DNA of 41,053 nt, from assembly GCA_019750295.1 (NCBI GenBank), contig JAIEOS010000039.1, positions 1 to 41,053 of the forward strand, given 5' to 3'. The stretch is from Bdellovibrionales bacterium. GTDB lineage: Bacteria > Bdellovibrionota > Bdellovibrionia > Bdellovibrionales > JAGQZY01. Each line of letters starts with the position of its first letter. Within the stretch, counting starts at the first letter, position 1. Under the pieces are notes generated by a model. It had not been told where the DNA came from and made no database searches. It was given only the letters and a program-made list of their open reading frames with translations. Shown here in pieces: positions 33,215 through 41,053 of this stretch. The position numbers were made by a program, and so were the translations under genes.

Positions 33215-34266
33215 AAAGGGAACCGTCCCTTCCATACCGCTTTCTGTTTCTTGCGATTTCCCAAAATGAGCTCTATACACCCAAGGATTATGCCAATGAT
33301 CAAAACCCACTGAAAACGCTCGTCATAATTGGCGGCGATGAGAGTGTCAAATTCGGCTTTTTCGAGGTGATCAAAATCTTCCTTGAGAGACTTCATCTGA
33401 TCGCCGCCAAAAGTGAGATGGTAGAAACTCCCTTGCCCCGCTGCCGCTAGAGTCCTTAAGAACTCCCCTTTAACGGCCGAGGTCACCACCTGCCCTTGTT
33501 TGTCTTTAAGATAATCTCTCAGTTGACCGCGCTGATCGCGCACCGGGATTTTACCGCCCGCCTCGGTCCCCACCGCCATGGTGAAAATTCTCATGCCCTC
33601 TTCGGTCATCTTTTTGGCCAGAACTTCGGCCCCTTTTTCGTGATCCTCACCATCAGAGATAATAAGAACCACTTTCGTCACTTTCGATTTTTCGTCGGCA
33701 TCCACACCACCGCGATTAAAAGCATCGTGGGCCTCTTGCAACGCTTGCGAAATATTAGTCCCTTGAGATTGAACCGATTCCGAAGACAAACCCTCGACAA
33801 ACATTTTTAAAGCCGACTTATCCACTGTCAAAGGAGACAATAGCACCGCTGATCCGGCAAAGGCCACCATGCCGACCTTGTCTCCGCTCATCATATCGAG
33901 GAGCCGCATGATTTCTTTTTTTGCATGCTCTAGTCGGCTGGGCCGAACGTCTTCCGACATCATACTGTTAGAGACATCTACCGCAATCATGATCTCAACA
34001 CCCTCGCTCTTCACTTCGCTTTGCCCCTTTCCCAACTGTGGGCGGGCCCATGCGATAATAAATAAAGCGAGGCAGGTCGCCGCTAAAGTGAATTTGAAGA
34101 TCGCTCGAGCTTGAGAAAAAGACTGGACCAAATAGCCAAAAACTCTCTGGCCAAAAGCGGTGGACGAGAGTCTTTTCCATTTCCATAAACCGTAATAAAA
34201 AAGACCGGCGAAAATGGGAATCAACACCAGCCAATTTAAAAGATGACCACTTTCCATTCTCAACAT
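33211..34266 (-). CDS. batB: BatB-like VWA membrane protein
   Basis: The 351-residue protein has two transmembrane segments near the N-terminus, a von Willebrand factor A domain and a C-terminal transmembrane segment. The MIDAS metal site is intact: DVSNS (DxSxS) and a later LIISDGED. VWA domains mediate Mg-dependent protein binding in the periplasm or at the membrane. It overlaps batA as TGATG and batC as ATGA. GAGGGG lies 6 to 7 bases before the ATG. BatA and BatB act as paired paralogues in this locus. Confidence 0.92.
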   Translation of the reverse strand: MLRMESGHLLNWLVLIPIFAGLFYYGLWKWKRLSSTAFGQRVFGYLVQSFSQARAIFKFTLAATCLALFIIAWARPQLGKGQSEVKSEGVEIMIAVDVSNSMMSEDVRPSRLEHAKKEIMRLLDMMSGDKVGMVAFAGSAVLLSPLTVDKSALKMFVEGLSSESVQSQGTNISQALQEAHDAFNRGGVDADEKSKVTKVVLIISDGEDHEKGAEVLAKKMTEEGMRIFTMAVGTEAGGKIPVRDQRGQLRDYLKDKQGQVVTSAVKGEFLRTLAAAGQGSFYHLTFGGDQMKSLKEDFDHLEKAEFDTLIAANYDERFQWVLIIGIILGCIELILGNRKKQKAVWKGRFPL

Positions 34267-35273
34267 CAGATCCCCCTCTTAAAATAAGTCAGTTGGAGGA
34301 GAAGGGCGAACGCATAGATGTATACAGCCCACTTCAACCACTCTTGATAGAGCTCTTGATACTTGACATAGCGATCGACGTCGATTTTGGTTTTTTCGAG
34401 CTGATTGATATCATTAAAAACATTTTGCAGAGCCGTCGTATCCGTGGCGAGATAAAATTTTCCTCCGGTCTCTTCTGCAATTTGCGTCAATAGCTGAACA
34501 TTCACCGAACTATGGATGGGCTGATACCGTTTCACCGTTCGTCCAAAAACATCCGTCGTGGTGATCGGGAGCTGAGCTTGACCATCTTTACCCGCTCCGA
34601 TGGTATAAACTTTAATTCCATATCCTTTAGCGATTCGTAACGCGGTCAAAGGATCGATAAGTCCCGTATTGTTTTCTCCGTCGGTGAGAAGAATAATGAC
34701 TCTCGACTTCGCGTCGGAGTCCCTGAGACGGCCGGAGGCATTCGCTAAAGCCACACCGATGGCGGTTCCCATTTTGATGTTTCGCGATGTTTTCAATTCC
34801 GCTAAGCTTTTCTGGAGAACATCGTAGTCGAGCGTGAGCGGGACACGGGTGTAGGACTCACCCGAAAAAACCACCAGACCCAATCGATCCGAAGTGCGTT
34901 GGCTAATAAAGTCGCGCACGGTTTGCTTGACCGACTCTAAGCGATTCTCCGGCTGCATGTCTTCGATCAACATGCTCTCCGAAATATCGATGGTGATCAT
35001 AATATCGATCCCCTCGACATTGCGTTTCACCTTTTCGTCGGCTTTTTGGGGGCGCGCCATCGCGCATATCGCGAAAACTAGAGCGATCACCTTGAGCAGA
35101 TCTGGAACCCAATAGACGCGCGCGCGAAAGCTCGGAGGCACTTTTTTAATATTTTCACCAGAGCTGAATCGAACAAAACCCATCTTTTGATGGCGACTCC
35201 ACCACGACCACAGCACACTCGCGAGGAGTGGTAGGAGTAAAATAAAAGCCCAATTGGAGGTCCACACCGTCAT
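34266..35273 (-). CDS. batA: BatA-like VWA membrane protein
   Basis: The 335-residue protein has hydrophobic segments near the N-terminus, a VWA domain with intact MIDAS (DISES, then LLTDGEN) and a C-terminal transmembrane helix (WAVYIYAFALLLQLTYF). TIGAGKDGQAQLPI and FYLATDTTALQNVF match the family. Sequence similarity to BatB is clear. Its ATG overlaps the upstream stop codon as TAATG. Confidence 0.92.
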   Translation of the reverse strand: MTVWTSNWAFILLLPLLASVLWSWWSRHQKMGFVRFSSGENIKKVPPSFRARVYWVPDLLKVIALVFAICAMARPQKADEKVKRNVEGIDIMITIDISESMLIEDMQPENRLESVKQTVRDFISQRTSDRLGLVVFSGESYTRVPLTLDYDVLQKSLAELKTSRNIKMGTAIGVALANASGRLRDSDAKSRVIILLTDGENNTGLIDPLTALRIAKGYGIKVYTIGAGKDGQAQLPITTTDVFGRTVKRYQPIHSSVNVQLLTQIAEETGGKFYLATDTTALQNVFNDINQLEKTKIDVDRYVKYQELYQEWLKWAVYIYAFALLLQLTYFKRGI

Positions 35274-36229
35274 TATGGGCTCACCTTCGTGGAGTTTCTT
35301 GATTTTTTATGAGACCACATTTGATCCACAGCCTGCATACTTAAAATTGTAATCTGCTCGCAGTCCCGAGGCTTTAACGAGCCCGCAGCTTCTTTTTGTT
35401 TTTCGAGTTCCACAAGCGCGCGCTGGAGCGTTTTTTGATAGTGGGGAAAACCGCGCTTGTCTTTTTTCTGAAGTGTTTTAAGAATCAGCGCACGAGACCA
35501 AGATGTCGCTGGAATAATATACTCGCGAAGCAGAAACATTTTAAAATGCTCCTCAAGCTTTGCCATGTACTGCTTCGTCTCGTCTTCCGTCCATGACTTA
35601 TGCGAAGTAAATACCACACCCTGTTTGAGAACTCGCAAGTCCTTGTTGAACTGGTGGTAAGATCCTAGAGGGCTTTGGTATTTTTTAATATTACGCTCCA
35701 GATTTCGCCGCTGCATCCGACGCCGTAAAAAAATCACGGCCCAACCCGCTAAGATCACTAAAACGACAATAGCGGCAAAAAAGATCCATACCGGCCATTC
35801 CATTCGCATGGGACCGATGGGACCAAATGGCTCGGGCTTCTGCTGTTGAGAAGGCTCAATCACCGACTTCATGGGAAAAGTAATCTGTGGAATAAGAACT
35901 TCTTTATTGTCCGCATCGACCAATTTAAAATTTTTAATATCTTGAGGTGTGGCGATATAACTGGTCGCTGCAAACTCCGCTTTGTTCTCCGTGAGATTTA
36001 ACGGCTTCAGCAAAACCAGTTGATATTTGGCATTGGGATCTTTTTGCGGCGGCTCTCCGGGCTTCGCTGGCGGGAGTTCGTCGGGAATTTGAAGGGAAAT
36101 GGGCTCCTTCAAACGGACAGATTCCCCTTCGCACGAGAGCTGAAAAATCTCTCCCACCGTAAAGCCACTGGGGTCCTTCGGTGCGGTGGGGATCTTGCAA
36201 GACCATTTCGGCAAGGATTCGTTCGCCAC
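35273..36229 (-). CDS. Single-pass membrane protein of the Bat locus (DUF4381-like)
   Basis: The 318-residue protein has an N-terminal domain (1-140) with a proline-rich stretch, one transmembrane helix (about 148-170) followed by RRRMQRR, and a C-terminal helical domain (180-318). The basic residues after the helix place the C-terminal domain in the cytoplasm. A DUF4381-type protein between the DUF58 gene and batA is typical of such loci. It begins at GTG with AGGAG 6 bases before it, in a TAGTG junction. No signal peptide is visible and an in-frame stop lies a few codons upstream, so how its N-terminal 145 residues cross the membrane is unclear. Confidence 0.7.
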   Translation of the reverse strand: MANESLPKWSCKIPTAPKDPSGFTVGEIFQLSCEGESVRLKEPISLQIPDELPPAKPGEPPQKDPNAKYQLVLLKPLNLTENKAEFAATSYIATPQDIKNFKLVDADNKEVLIPQITFPMKSVIEPSQQQKPEPFGPIGPMRMEWPVWIFFAAIVVLVILAGWAVIFLRRRMQRRNLERNIKKYQSPLGSYHQFNKDLRVLKQGVVFTSHKSWTEDETKQYMAKLEEHFKMFLLREYIIPATSWSRALILKTLQKKDKRGFPHYQKTLQRALVELEKQKEAAGSLKPRDCEQITILSMQAVDQMWSHKKSRNSTKVSP

Positions 36230-37104
36230 TAGTGGCTCCTCGCTCTAAAGTAACTCAACACCGGATCTAAGAAATCATCCGTGTTGGGAACCTTGATCAA
36301 ATCAATTTGTGACTTTTTAAGTTCGGAGTCGCGAAAGGCAAATTTCTTTTTCACTTCTTCGAGATATCTTTTGCGAAACGGAGCCGAAGACGAATCGACG
36401 GTGTACGTCTCCTCCGTCTCAGGATCATAAAAGTCGATAAGACCCACCGAAGGCAGATTCACTTCGGCCTCGTCGGAGATAATCACGGAGATCACTTCGT
36501 GCTTCCGGGCCAACCGCTTGAGCGAATATCCAAAAGAGTCCTCCGATAAAAAATCACTCATCAAAAATACCGTGGAGCGTTTTTTTAAAATTCCCGAGAG
36601 ATAATCGACCGCCACCGAAATTTTTGTCGTTTGCTTTTTAGGCTCGTGATAGTAAAGGTCTCGCAGAATTCTCTGCACATGCCCTCGCCCTTTTTTAGGG
36701 GGAACAAAGTGCTCGACCTGATCGCTAAAAAGTAATAGCCCCACATTGTCATTGTTCTTTGTGGCGGCAAAAGACAACAGAGCGGCGATATGGGTGATGG
36801 CTTCTCCCTTAAGGATGCTCTTGGAACCAAAACCCATGGATCCACTGACATCCACCGCTAAAATTAAATTGAGTTCGCGCTCTTCTTCGTACTTTTTAAT
36901 ATATGTTTTACCCGTGCGGGCAGTGAGATTCCAAGAAATCGTACGCACATCATCCCCGGGGACATATTCGCGGAAATCAGAAAAAGTCATCCCTTGGCCC
37001 TTAAAGGCGGAGTGGTACTGCCCGGCAAAAAGTGAGTTCACTAATTTGCGCGTGTTGAGCTCAAGCAGCTTAATCTTTTTTTTGATTTCAGCAGGAAGAC
37101 TCAC
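36229..37104 (-). CDS. DUF58 (VWA-like) protein of the MoxR operon
   Basis: The 291-residue cytoplasmic protein is a DUF58 member: GQGMTFSDFREYVPGDDVRT then ISWN near residues 36-58, then a VWA-type fold with DVSGSMGFG and a later FLMSDFL. DUF58 proteins occur next to MoxR ATPases and are probable partners or substrates. It starts at a GTG that overlaps the moxR stop as GTGA; AGG lies 4 bases upstream. The stop overlaps the next start as TAGTG. Such overlaps point to equal expression of moxR, this gene and batA. Confidence 0.92.
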   Translation of the reverse strand: MSLPAEIKKKIKLLELNTRKLVNSLFAGQYHSAFKGQGMTFSDFREYVPGDDVRTISWNLTARTGKTYIKKYEEERELNLILAVDVSGSMGFGSKSILKGEAITHIAALLSFAATKNNDNVGLLLFSDQVEHFVPPKKGRGHVQRILRDLYYHEPKKQTTKISVAVDYLSGILKKRSTVFLMSDFLSEDSFGYSLKRLARKHEVISVIISDEAEVNLPSVGLIDFYDPETEETYTVDSSSAPFRKRYLEEVKKKFAFRDSELKKSQIDLIKVPNTDDFLDPVLSYFRARSH

Positions 37105-38090
37105 GGCACCTCGATTTGGCTTAACAAATCTTTAACGACCTGATCGCTCTTGATGTTTTCGGCCTCAGCTTCAAAAGTCAGGATCAAACGATGGCGAAGA
37201 ACATTGTAGGCCACCGCTTTGACATCGTCCGCGGTCACGTAGCCGCGACGTTGTAAAAAGGCATGGGCTTTTGACGCTCGAACTAAACTTAACGTGGCTC
37301 GCGGCGAACCGCCCACCTGAACAAGGTCATCTAAATGCCCCACTCCATATTCGATCGGAGTGCGCGTCGCCATCACCAAATCCACGATATAATTCTGAAT
37401 TTTTTTATCCACGTAGATTTGCTCCACCATGGTGCGCGCTTTTAAAAGTTCCTCGCGGGTGATCACTTGCTGAATTTCGGGGACCTTGTCCACAGCCATA
37501 CGATTTAATATTTCGAGCTCATCACCTTTGGTCGGATAATCCACAATGATTTTGAACATAAAGCGATCCATTTGAGCTTCGGGGAGAGGGTAAGTTCCCT
37601 CTTGCTCTAGCGGGTTCTGCGTGGCGAGCACTAAAAATGGAGATTGGAGCTTGTAGGTCGTATCACCGATGGTGACCTGTCTTTCGGCCATCGCTTCTAA
37701 GAGCGCACTTTGCACCTTTGCGGGAGCTCGATTGATCTCGTCGGCGAGCACGATGTTGGTGAAGATCGGTCCTTTTTTAGGAGAGAAGTCGCCCGACTTA
37801 GGATTAAAAATCATGGTTCCGATCAAATCGGAAGGTAAAAGATCGGGAGTGAACTGGACACGCTGGAAATCCAAAGAGATCGCGCGAGACACGGTGGAGA
37901 TCGTTAGAGTTTTCGCTAAGCCCGGTACACCTTCTAAAAGCACGTGGCCGCCCGTCAATAGACCCATAAGAATTCCTTCGACCATATCGCGCTGGCCGAC
38001 GATCACTTTTGAAATTTCAGTGAACATCTTGTCGACAAAGACGCTTTCTTTCTGGATCGCTGCGTTTAGCGCCATTAAATCTACACTCAT
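37101..38090 (-). CDS. MoxR-family AAA+ ATPase
   Basis: The 329-residue AAA+ ATPase has Walker A GVPGLAKTLT, Walker B VLADEINRAPAK, sensor ATQNPLEQEGTYPLPEAQMD and arginine finger region RFMFKI. These are diagnostic of MoxR. MoxR ATPases are chaperone-like remodelers of VWA-domain proteins, and this one heads an operon with DUF58 and two VWA genes. AGGGGG lies about 4 bases before the ATG at 38090. Downstream genes overlap by one to four bases, so the whole set from 38090 to 30571 is likely one transcript. Confidence 0.95.
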   Translation of the reverse strand: MSVDLMALNAAIQKESVFVDKMFTEISKVIVGQRDMVEGILMGLLTGGHVLLEGVPGLAKTLTISTVSRAISLDFQRVQFTPDLLPSDLIGTMIFNPKSGDFSPKKGPIFTNIVLADEINRAPAKVQSALLEAMAERQVTIGDTTYKLQSPFLVLATQNPLEQEGTYPLPEAQMDRFMFKIIVDYPTKGDELEILNRMAVDKVPEIQQVITREELLKARTMVEQIYVDKKIQNYIVDLVMATRTPIEYGVGHLDDLVQVGGSPRATLSLVRASKAHAFLQRRGYVTADDVKAVAYNVLRHRLILTFEAEAENIKSDQVVKDLLSQIEVP

Positions 38091-38234
38091 GATTCCCCCT
38101 GATGATTTGAAATACTCAATTCACTATTTTTTCTGGGCTCAAAATCATAAGCAAACACTTTGACCGTTTGCGCTCCGCAGAAGAACGGATAAATCCTTGC
38201 CTTGTATGGAGTTTTTTTATCTTTTGGAACGTAC

Positions 38235-38975
38235 ATGTTGGCACAAATCCTTTCTCGTTTTTCAGTATTCAAGGTCTGGCTTTGCTTAATCCTTTTGCAG
38301 ATTGCCTTCTTTGCAAGCCTCTACGCGATCACACGCTCGTACACGATTTTTTATGGAATTGGATTTCTGATTTTATTCAACGCATTTCTCTACTTTTACC
38401 CATTATGGGCCATTCACAGTACACTTCCTCCAAAAAACGTGAACAGCAACACCCTCCGCTTGCAGACGATATTGAACTCTTTCTTCCCTCCAGAGAAGAA
38501 GGTCCGAGCTGAACTGCACACTAGCTCAACTCTTCAGAACAATTTCGTGGTCTATAAGTTTAAAAACCACATTGTCCTTTCGGTGGACCACTCGACTTTA
38601 GACTCACTTTCCTATGACGAAATGATTTTGATTTTTACCGCCATGAAGGATCTCAATGACTATCGCGTCCTCGATGCGGCCATGCTCTTGAGTGCGTTTT
38701 ACAAACTCCTCCCCTTCATGCGCTGGGTAACGGGGCTTAAAAACGCCTCTGCCATTGAATTATGCTATTTAACCGCGGGAGAGAGTCCAGCTTGGCATCG
38801 GCTGAATCTTAAGATTCTCCATAGACAGCGAAAAACTGCGACGACACTCCCTATTTCCTTACGTCCTCAGCAGTTATTTCCGATGTTGACGTTAGATAAG
38901 AAAGACAGCTATTTTTCAGTATACAAGATTACGAGAGACAATTTGTTATTGGCGCTCCAATCAGAAAAGGAATAG
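38235..38975 (+). CDS. Membrane protein resembling a degenerate M48 (HtpX-like) peptidase
   Basis: The 246-residue product has two hydrophobic segments at residues about 12-60, then a soluble part with the pattern VVYKFKNHIVLSVDHSTLDS then LSYDEMILIFTAMKDL. In HtpX-like M48 peptidases this place reads L-x-x-D-E-x-x-A-V-x-A-H-E-x-x-H. Here the zinc HExxH is replaced by TAMKD, so it cannot be an active metalloprotease of that type. The resemblance is by pattern only. The ATG at 38235 is preferred to the one at 38202 because it begins the hydrophobic region and has GGAA upstream. It is divergent from moxR and 3 bases before the DUF1844 gene. Confidence 0.5.
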   Translation: MLAQILSRFSVFKVWLCLILLQIAFFASLYAITRSYTIFYGIGFLILFNAFLYFYPLWAIHSTLPPKNVNSNTLRLQTILNSFFPPEKKVRAELHTSSTLQNNFVVYKFKNHIVLSVDHSTLDSLSYDEMILIFTAMKDLNDYRVLDAAMLLSAFYKLLPFMRWVTGLKNASAIELCYLTAGESPAWHRLNLKILHRQRKTATTLPISLRPQQLFPMLTLDKKDSYFSVYKITRDNLLLALQSEKE

Positions 38976-38978
38976 ATA

Positions 38979-39269
38979 ATGGCAAAAAAAGAAGAATTCA
39001 GCGACCTCGTTCAAGCTTCCTTCTCCACACTCGTCATGTCGATTGGTTCGTCCGCGGCGATGTCATTGGGACTCGTTCCTCACCCGCAAACTGGTCAACA
39101 CGAAAAAGATCTGACCATTGCAAAGTTCAATATCGATCTTCTCAATGTATTGCAGGAAAAAACCATTCATAATTTAACGAAAGAAGAAGACGAATTTTTA
39201 AAACGTCTGACGGCCGACCTCCAAATGAAGTTTGTCGAGCTCACTAAAGAAGAAGCCTCCAAGAAGTAG
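38979..39269 (+). CDS. DUF1844 protein
   Basis: The 96-residue protein matches DUF1844: FSTLVMSIGSSAAMSLGLV, then IAKFNIDLLNVLQEKTIHNL, then EEDEFLKRLTADLQMKFV. The family is common in delta-type proteobacteria and related lineages. Its function is unknown. AGGA lies about 8 bases before the ATG. It is 3 bases after the M48-like gene and probably co-expressed. A small hairpin, 39300-39324, follows. Confidence 0.85.
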   Translation: MAKKEEFSDLVQASFSTLVMSIGSSAAMSLGLVPHPQTGQHEKDLTIAKFNIDLLNVLQEKTIHNLTKEEDEFLKRLTADLQMKFVELTKEEASKK

Positions 39270-39299
39270 TTCTTTTCCCATTAAAATCGTCGAACTTTT

Positions 39300-39324
39300 A
39301 GACTGTTTCAACCTGGAACAGTCT
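39300..39324. other. Small hairpin between DUF1844 and spoVG
   Basis: AGACTGTTTC and GGAACAGTCT pair over 10 positions with one G-U, enclosing AACCT. No T-run follows on the plus strand, so it is a weak candidate terminator or a processing signal. Confidence 0.4.
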
Positions 39325-39441
39325 CCCTTGCATTTGAGATAATTTCTCCCAAAACTTCTGTTAATTTTCCCTTACCCCTAAAGTCCTGAAGATTTAAGCC
39401 GTTAGTTATAGTGAGCCAGAAGTATACACCAGGAGTGTTGC

Positions 39442-39738
39442 ATGCAAATCACCGAAGTGAAAATCTATCCGGTCAACGAGGATCGCCTCCGCGCTTACGT
39501 CACCATCACTCTCGAAAACTGCTTTGTGATCCGCGACTTAAAGATCATTCAAGGCACAGGCGGCCTGTTCGTGGCTATGCCGAGCAAGAAACGCAAAGAT
39601 GGTCAGTTCCGTGATATCGCCCACCCGCTCAACCAAGAGACGCGTGAGCATATTGAGCAGATGGTCTTCGACGCCTACAAAAGAGAGATCGAGGCCCTAG
39701 GCCAATCTCTGGAAGACGTTAAAAATAAAATTGGATAA
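39442..39738 (+). CDS. spoVG: SpoVG-family RNA/DNA-binding regulator
   Basis: The 98-residue protein matches SpoVG across its length: MQITEVKIYPV, LRAYVTITLENCFVIRDLKI then IQGTGGLFVAMPSKKRKDG, and FRDIAHPLN. SpoVG was named from Bacillus sporulation but is found in many non-sporulating bacteria, where it binds RNA and DNA to regulate many genes. AGGAG lies 7 bases before the ATG. It is a lone gene with about 170 bases upstream, so it has its own promoter. Confidence 0.96.
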   Translation: MQITEVKIYPVNEDRLRAYVTITLENCFVIRDLKIIQGTGGLFVAMPSKKRKDGQFRDIAHPLNQETREHIEQMVFDAYKREIEALGQSLEDVKNKIG

Positions 39739-39770
39739 TTCTAAAGAGAGCTTTATGCTTTCTTTAAGAC

Positions 39771-40343
39771 ATGACTCGCAAAATCTTTAAATACATCTTT
39801 ATCGCCGCCGCTGTGGCATTGGTCCTTCTCGTCAGTGCAATGATCTATTTCTACTTCGACTCCCTAGAGGAACAAAAGGTACTGGACCAAAAAGAACTGG
39901 CCGCGGTCTTAGGCATCGATCTCGAAGCGCGGAGCCCAGTCGAACAGTTGGGAAGCGAAAGTGCCCTTGAGGGATGGTCCATCGATTTCTTTGAATTGAA
40001 TGAACCAGAGTTTGCGCAAATTCAAAAGAACGTGATGAACACCTCGCAGTTACCTCATTGGGATCAAATTTACGCCGAGTACTCCAAAGACTACGAAAGC
40101 TTTCCCTGGAAAAAGGGCAAACTCGAAGACCAGGGACTCCCACTCAAAATTTGTAACGGCTTTTTATCCCCTGAAAATCGCGGAGAGGAGTCCCCGCTTT
40201 TAACAGAACTTGAGGCCGCCGTACGCCAAAGCGAATTTTATTACACCTACACCCTCAATCGCGACACACCGACGGAGTACATCCATCTCTTTATTTTATG
40301 GCCCGAACGAAAAATGCTCATGCGCTGCTCGGGCAACCTTTAA
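39771..40343 (+). CDS. Single-pass membrane-anchored protein of unknown function
   Basis: The 190-residue protein has an N-terminal transmembrane helix (about residues 8-29) after MTRKIFKY, which predicts a mostly periplasmic C-terminal part. That part has two cysteines (LKICNGF and MRCSGNL) that could pair. No family is recognised. It lies 32 bases after spoVG and 117 bases before the tRNA gene. The SD is weak. Confidence 0.55.
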   Translation: MTRKIFKYIFIAAAVALVLLVSAMIYFYFDSLEEQKVLDQKELAAVLGIDLEARSPVEQLGSESALEGWSIDFFELNEPEFAQIQKNVMNTSQLPHWDQIYAEYSKDYESFPWKKGKLEDQGLPLKICNGFLSPENRGEESPLLTELEAAVRQSEFYYTYTLNRDTPTEYIHLFILWPERKMLMRCSGNL

Positions 40344-40460
40344 TTTCGCATCGCACAAAGCTCGCTGACGCCGAAGGAATGTGCCTATAGATTCTCTAAA
40401 ATCCTAATAATCCTTGCATAAATAGCCATTATTATCTAATTCTTGGAGTGTCCATTTTGA

Positions 40461-40536
40461 TGGGGTATCGCCAAGTTGGTAAGGCAATAGATTTTGATTC
40501 TATCATTCCCAGGTTCGAGTCCTGGTACCCCATCCA
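40461..40536 (+). tRNA. tRNA-Gln (TTG anticodon)
   Basis: A complete cloverleaf is visible: acceptor TGGGGTA pairs with TACCCCA, anticodon stem ATAGA/TCTAT with loop TTTTGAT gives anticodon TTG, and the T arm CCAGG-TTCGAGT-CCTGG is canonical. The 3' CCA is encoded. The anticodon reads CAA, and CAG by wobble. It stands alone. tRNA 3' ends are frequent integration sites, and the sequence after it differs in character. Confidence 0.95.
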
Positions 40537-41053
40537 ATTTTCCTCTTTAAAAAATTAGCATCGAAAAAACAAAAGTAAAGTCAGGCACCTGCCTTCTAGC
40601 GAGCATATTCATTATTATTGGACTATTTTTAGGAACTAAATCGGCCATTAAGACCCTTCACGATGTCGTCCAAAGAGCGGCATTAGAGAAAGCAGCTAGA
40701 GGTTTGCCTCCACTACCGCGCTTTAACTGAACCTTTTTGATAGATCCATACCGGAGACATACTTTACACTTTGTACTGGAAACATCCTTTACGCTTTTAG
40801 GGTTGGAAACAAAAAAGTCATCCAGCACCCAACCTGCGTTCAAACCTTCATTAATGAATCGGCCACCTTTAGTGTCTGTTACTAGTAGTGGCCCCATGAT
40901 GCAATTCCATCCATGGCAAGCAAAAGACTAGAAGCAATTCCTGAAAAATATAGAGTCGATGCTGAAAAGCAATTAATGCCCGGATCTGTGGATAAGCTGC
41001 AGCAATTCATGTTTTTTCGAGTTTAAAATATAAAAAATTAAAATTTAAAGTTC
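40537..41053. other. AT-rich region with gene-like fragments, no intact gene
   Basis: No gene could be supported. In one plus frame a stretch ending at 40730 encodes a hydrophobic segment and then VVQRAALEKAARGLPPLPRFN but has no visible start codon. Another frame at 40913-41026 encodes a 37-residue fragment beginning MASKRLEAIPEKYRVDAEKQ. These look like remains of broken genes. The sequence AGGCACCTGCCT is at 40583-40594. It may be decayed integrated DNA beside the tRNA. Confidence 0.35.
40753..40797. repeat. Imperfect 20-bp tandem repeat, period 25
   Basis: GGAGACATACTTTACACTTT (40753-40772) and GGAAACATCCTTTACGCTTT (40778-40797) match at 17 of 20 positions. They resemble short repeats at insertion sequence ends, but no transposase is next to them. 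Confidence 0.5.

Noticed and set aside
33215-33310. Longer N-terminus of the BatC-like protein
   Set aside because: It overlaps batB by 100 bases and precedes a clear signal peptide that starts in an ATGA junction.
38087-38272. 61-residue ORF on the minus strand before moxR, overlapping its start as ATGA
   Set aside because: It overlaps the start of the divergent membrane protein gene, shows no domain, and the overlap with moxR is explained by a good moxR SD at the same place.
40658-40897. 79-residue minus-strand ORF after tRNA-Gln
   Set aside because: No recognised domain and no clear SD, and it is opposite the gene-like fragments on the plus strand. It may be the right strand of a decayed gene, but this cannot be decided.
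40658-40931. Overlapping ORFs at the tandem repeat as a toxin-antitoxin pair
   Set aside because: No toxin or antitoxin motif can be read, and the frames are on opposite strands of the same bases.
1-41053. CRISPR array or prophage
   Set aside because: No regularly spaced direct repeats and no phage structural or packaging genes are seen.

Overview
The window looks like a chromosomal segment of a Gram-negative bacterium of the Bdellovibrionota (Bdellovibrio/Bacteriovorax-like). This is inferred from gene content, not from a marker-gene search. The clues are a Bdellovibrio-type HUH (Y1) transposase fragment, many secreted proteins and lipoproteins, a single-chain GlyRS next to PPDK, SMC and FtsY, a complete MoxR/BatABCD-like locus, a SpoVG protein, and an RNA leader resembling the GEMM/c-di-GMP-I class that is abundant in Bdellovibrio as merRNA.

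Layout. Positions 1-5.9 kb hold a transposase fragment, then mostly exported proteins of unknown role: a CHAP-like hydrolase, a beta-barrel candidate, a beta-propeller lipoprotein, an LCP-like protein and a thioredoxin-fold protein. From 5.9 to 14.7 kb on the minus strand lies a housekeeping run, glyQS-ppdK-smc-ftsY, with touching or short junctions. Upstream of glyQS, at 14.8-15.05 kb, is a striking 223-bp element: a GC-rich, internally structured core between 47-nt inverted arms. From 15.1 to 23.1 kb come a J-like membrane protein, an Mrp ATPase lacking its usual CxxC, two paralogous trypsin-like lipoproteins on either side of a secreted beta-propeller-like protein, the riboswitch-like leader with a mini-ORF and terminator, and a secreted diheme protein. 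From 23.2 to 28.0 kb on the minus strand are an HPF-like protein, a double-BON protein, an SDR, an HTTM membrane protein and an MltD-like transglycosylase.

From 28.2 to 30.6 kb there is a NhaR-like LysR regulator divergent from an ECF sigma factor/NrsF-type anti-sigma pair. That pair is bracketed by two long palindromes with the same outer sequence. From 30.6 to 38.1 kb on the minus strand is a tightly overlapping MoxR-DUF58-membrane protein-BatA-BatB-BatC-BatD operon, an envelope/stress module. From 38.2 kb to the end are a degenerate M48-like membrane protein, a DUF1844 protein, SpoVG, a small membrane protein, tRNA-Gln(TTG), and an AT-rich non-coding stretch with gene-like fragments and a tandem repeat.

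Gene ends fall into two contrasting types. Several convergent genes share or abut stop codons with no terminator (1861, 5908, 16306, 19535). Others are separated by near-perfect palindromes of about 80-95 bp that can terminate in both directions (23087, 30478). The best leads for new biology are the riboswitch-like leader upstream of a protease lipoprotein, the 223-bp inverted element, the palindrome-bracketed sigma cassette and the twin-CX3C protease lipoproteins.
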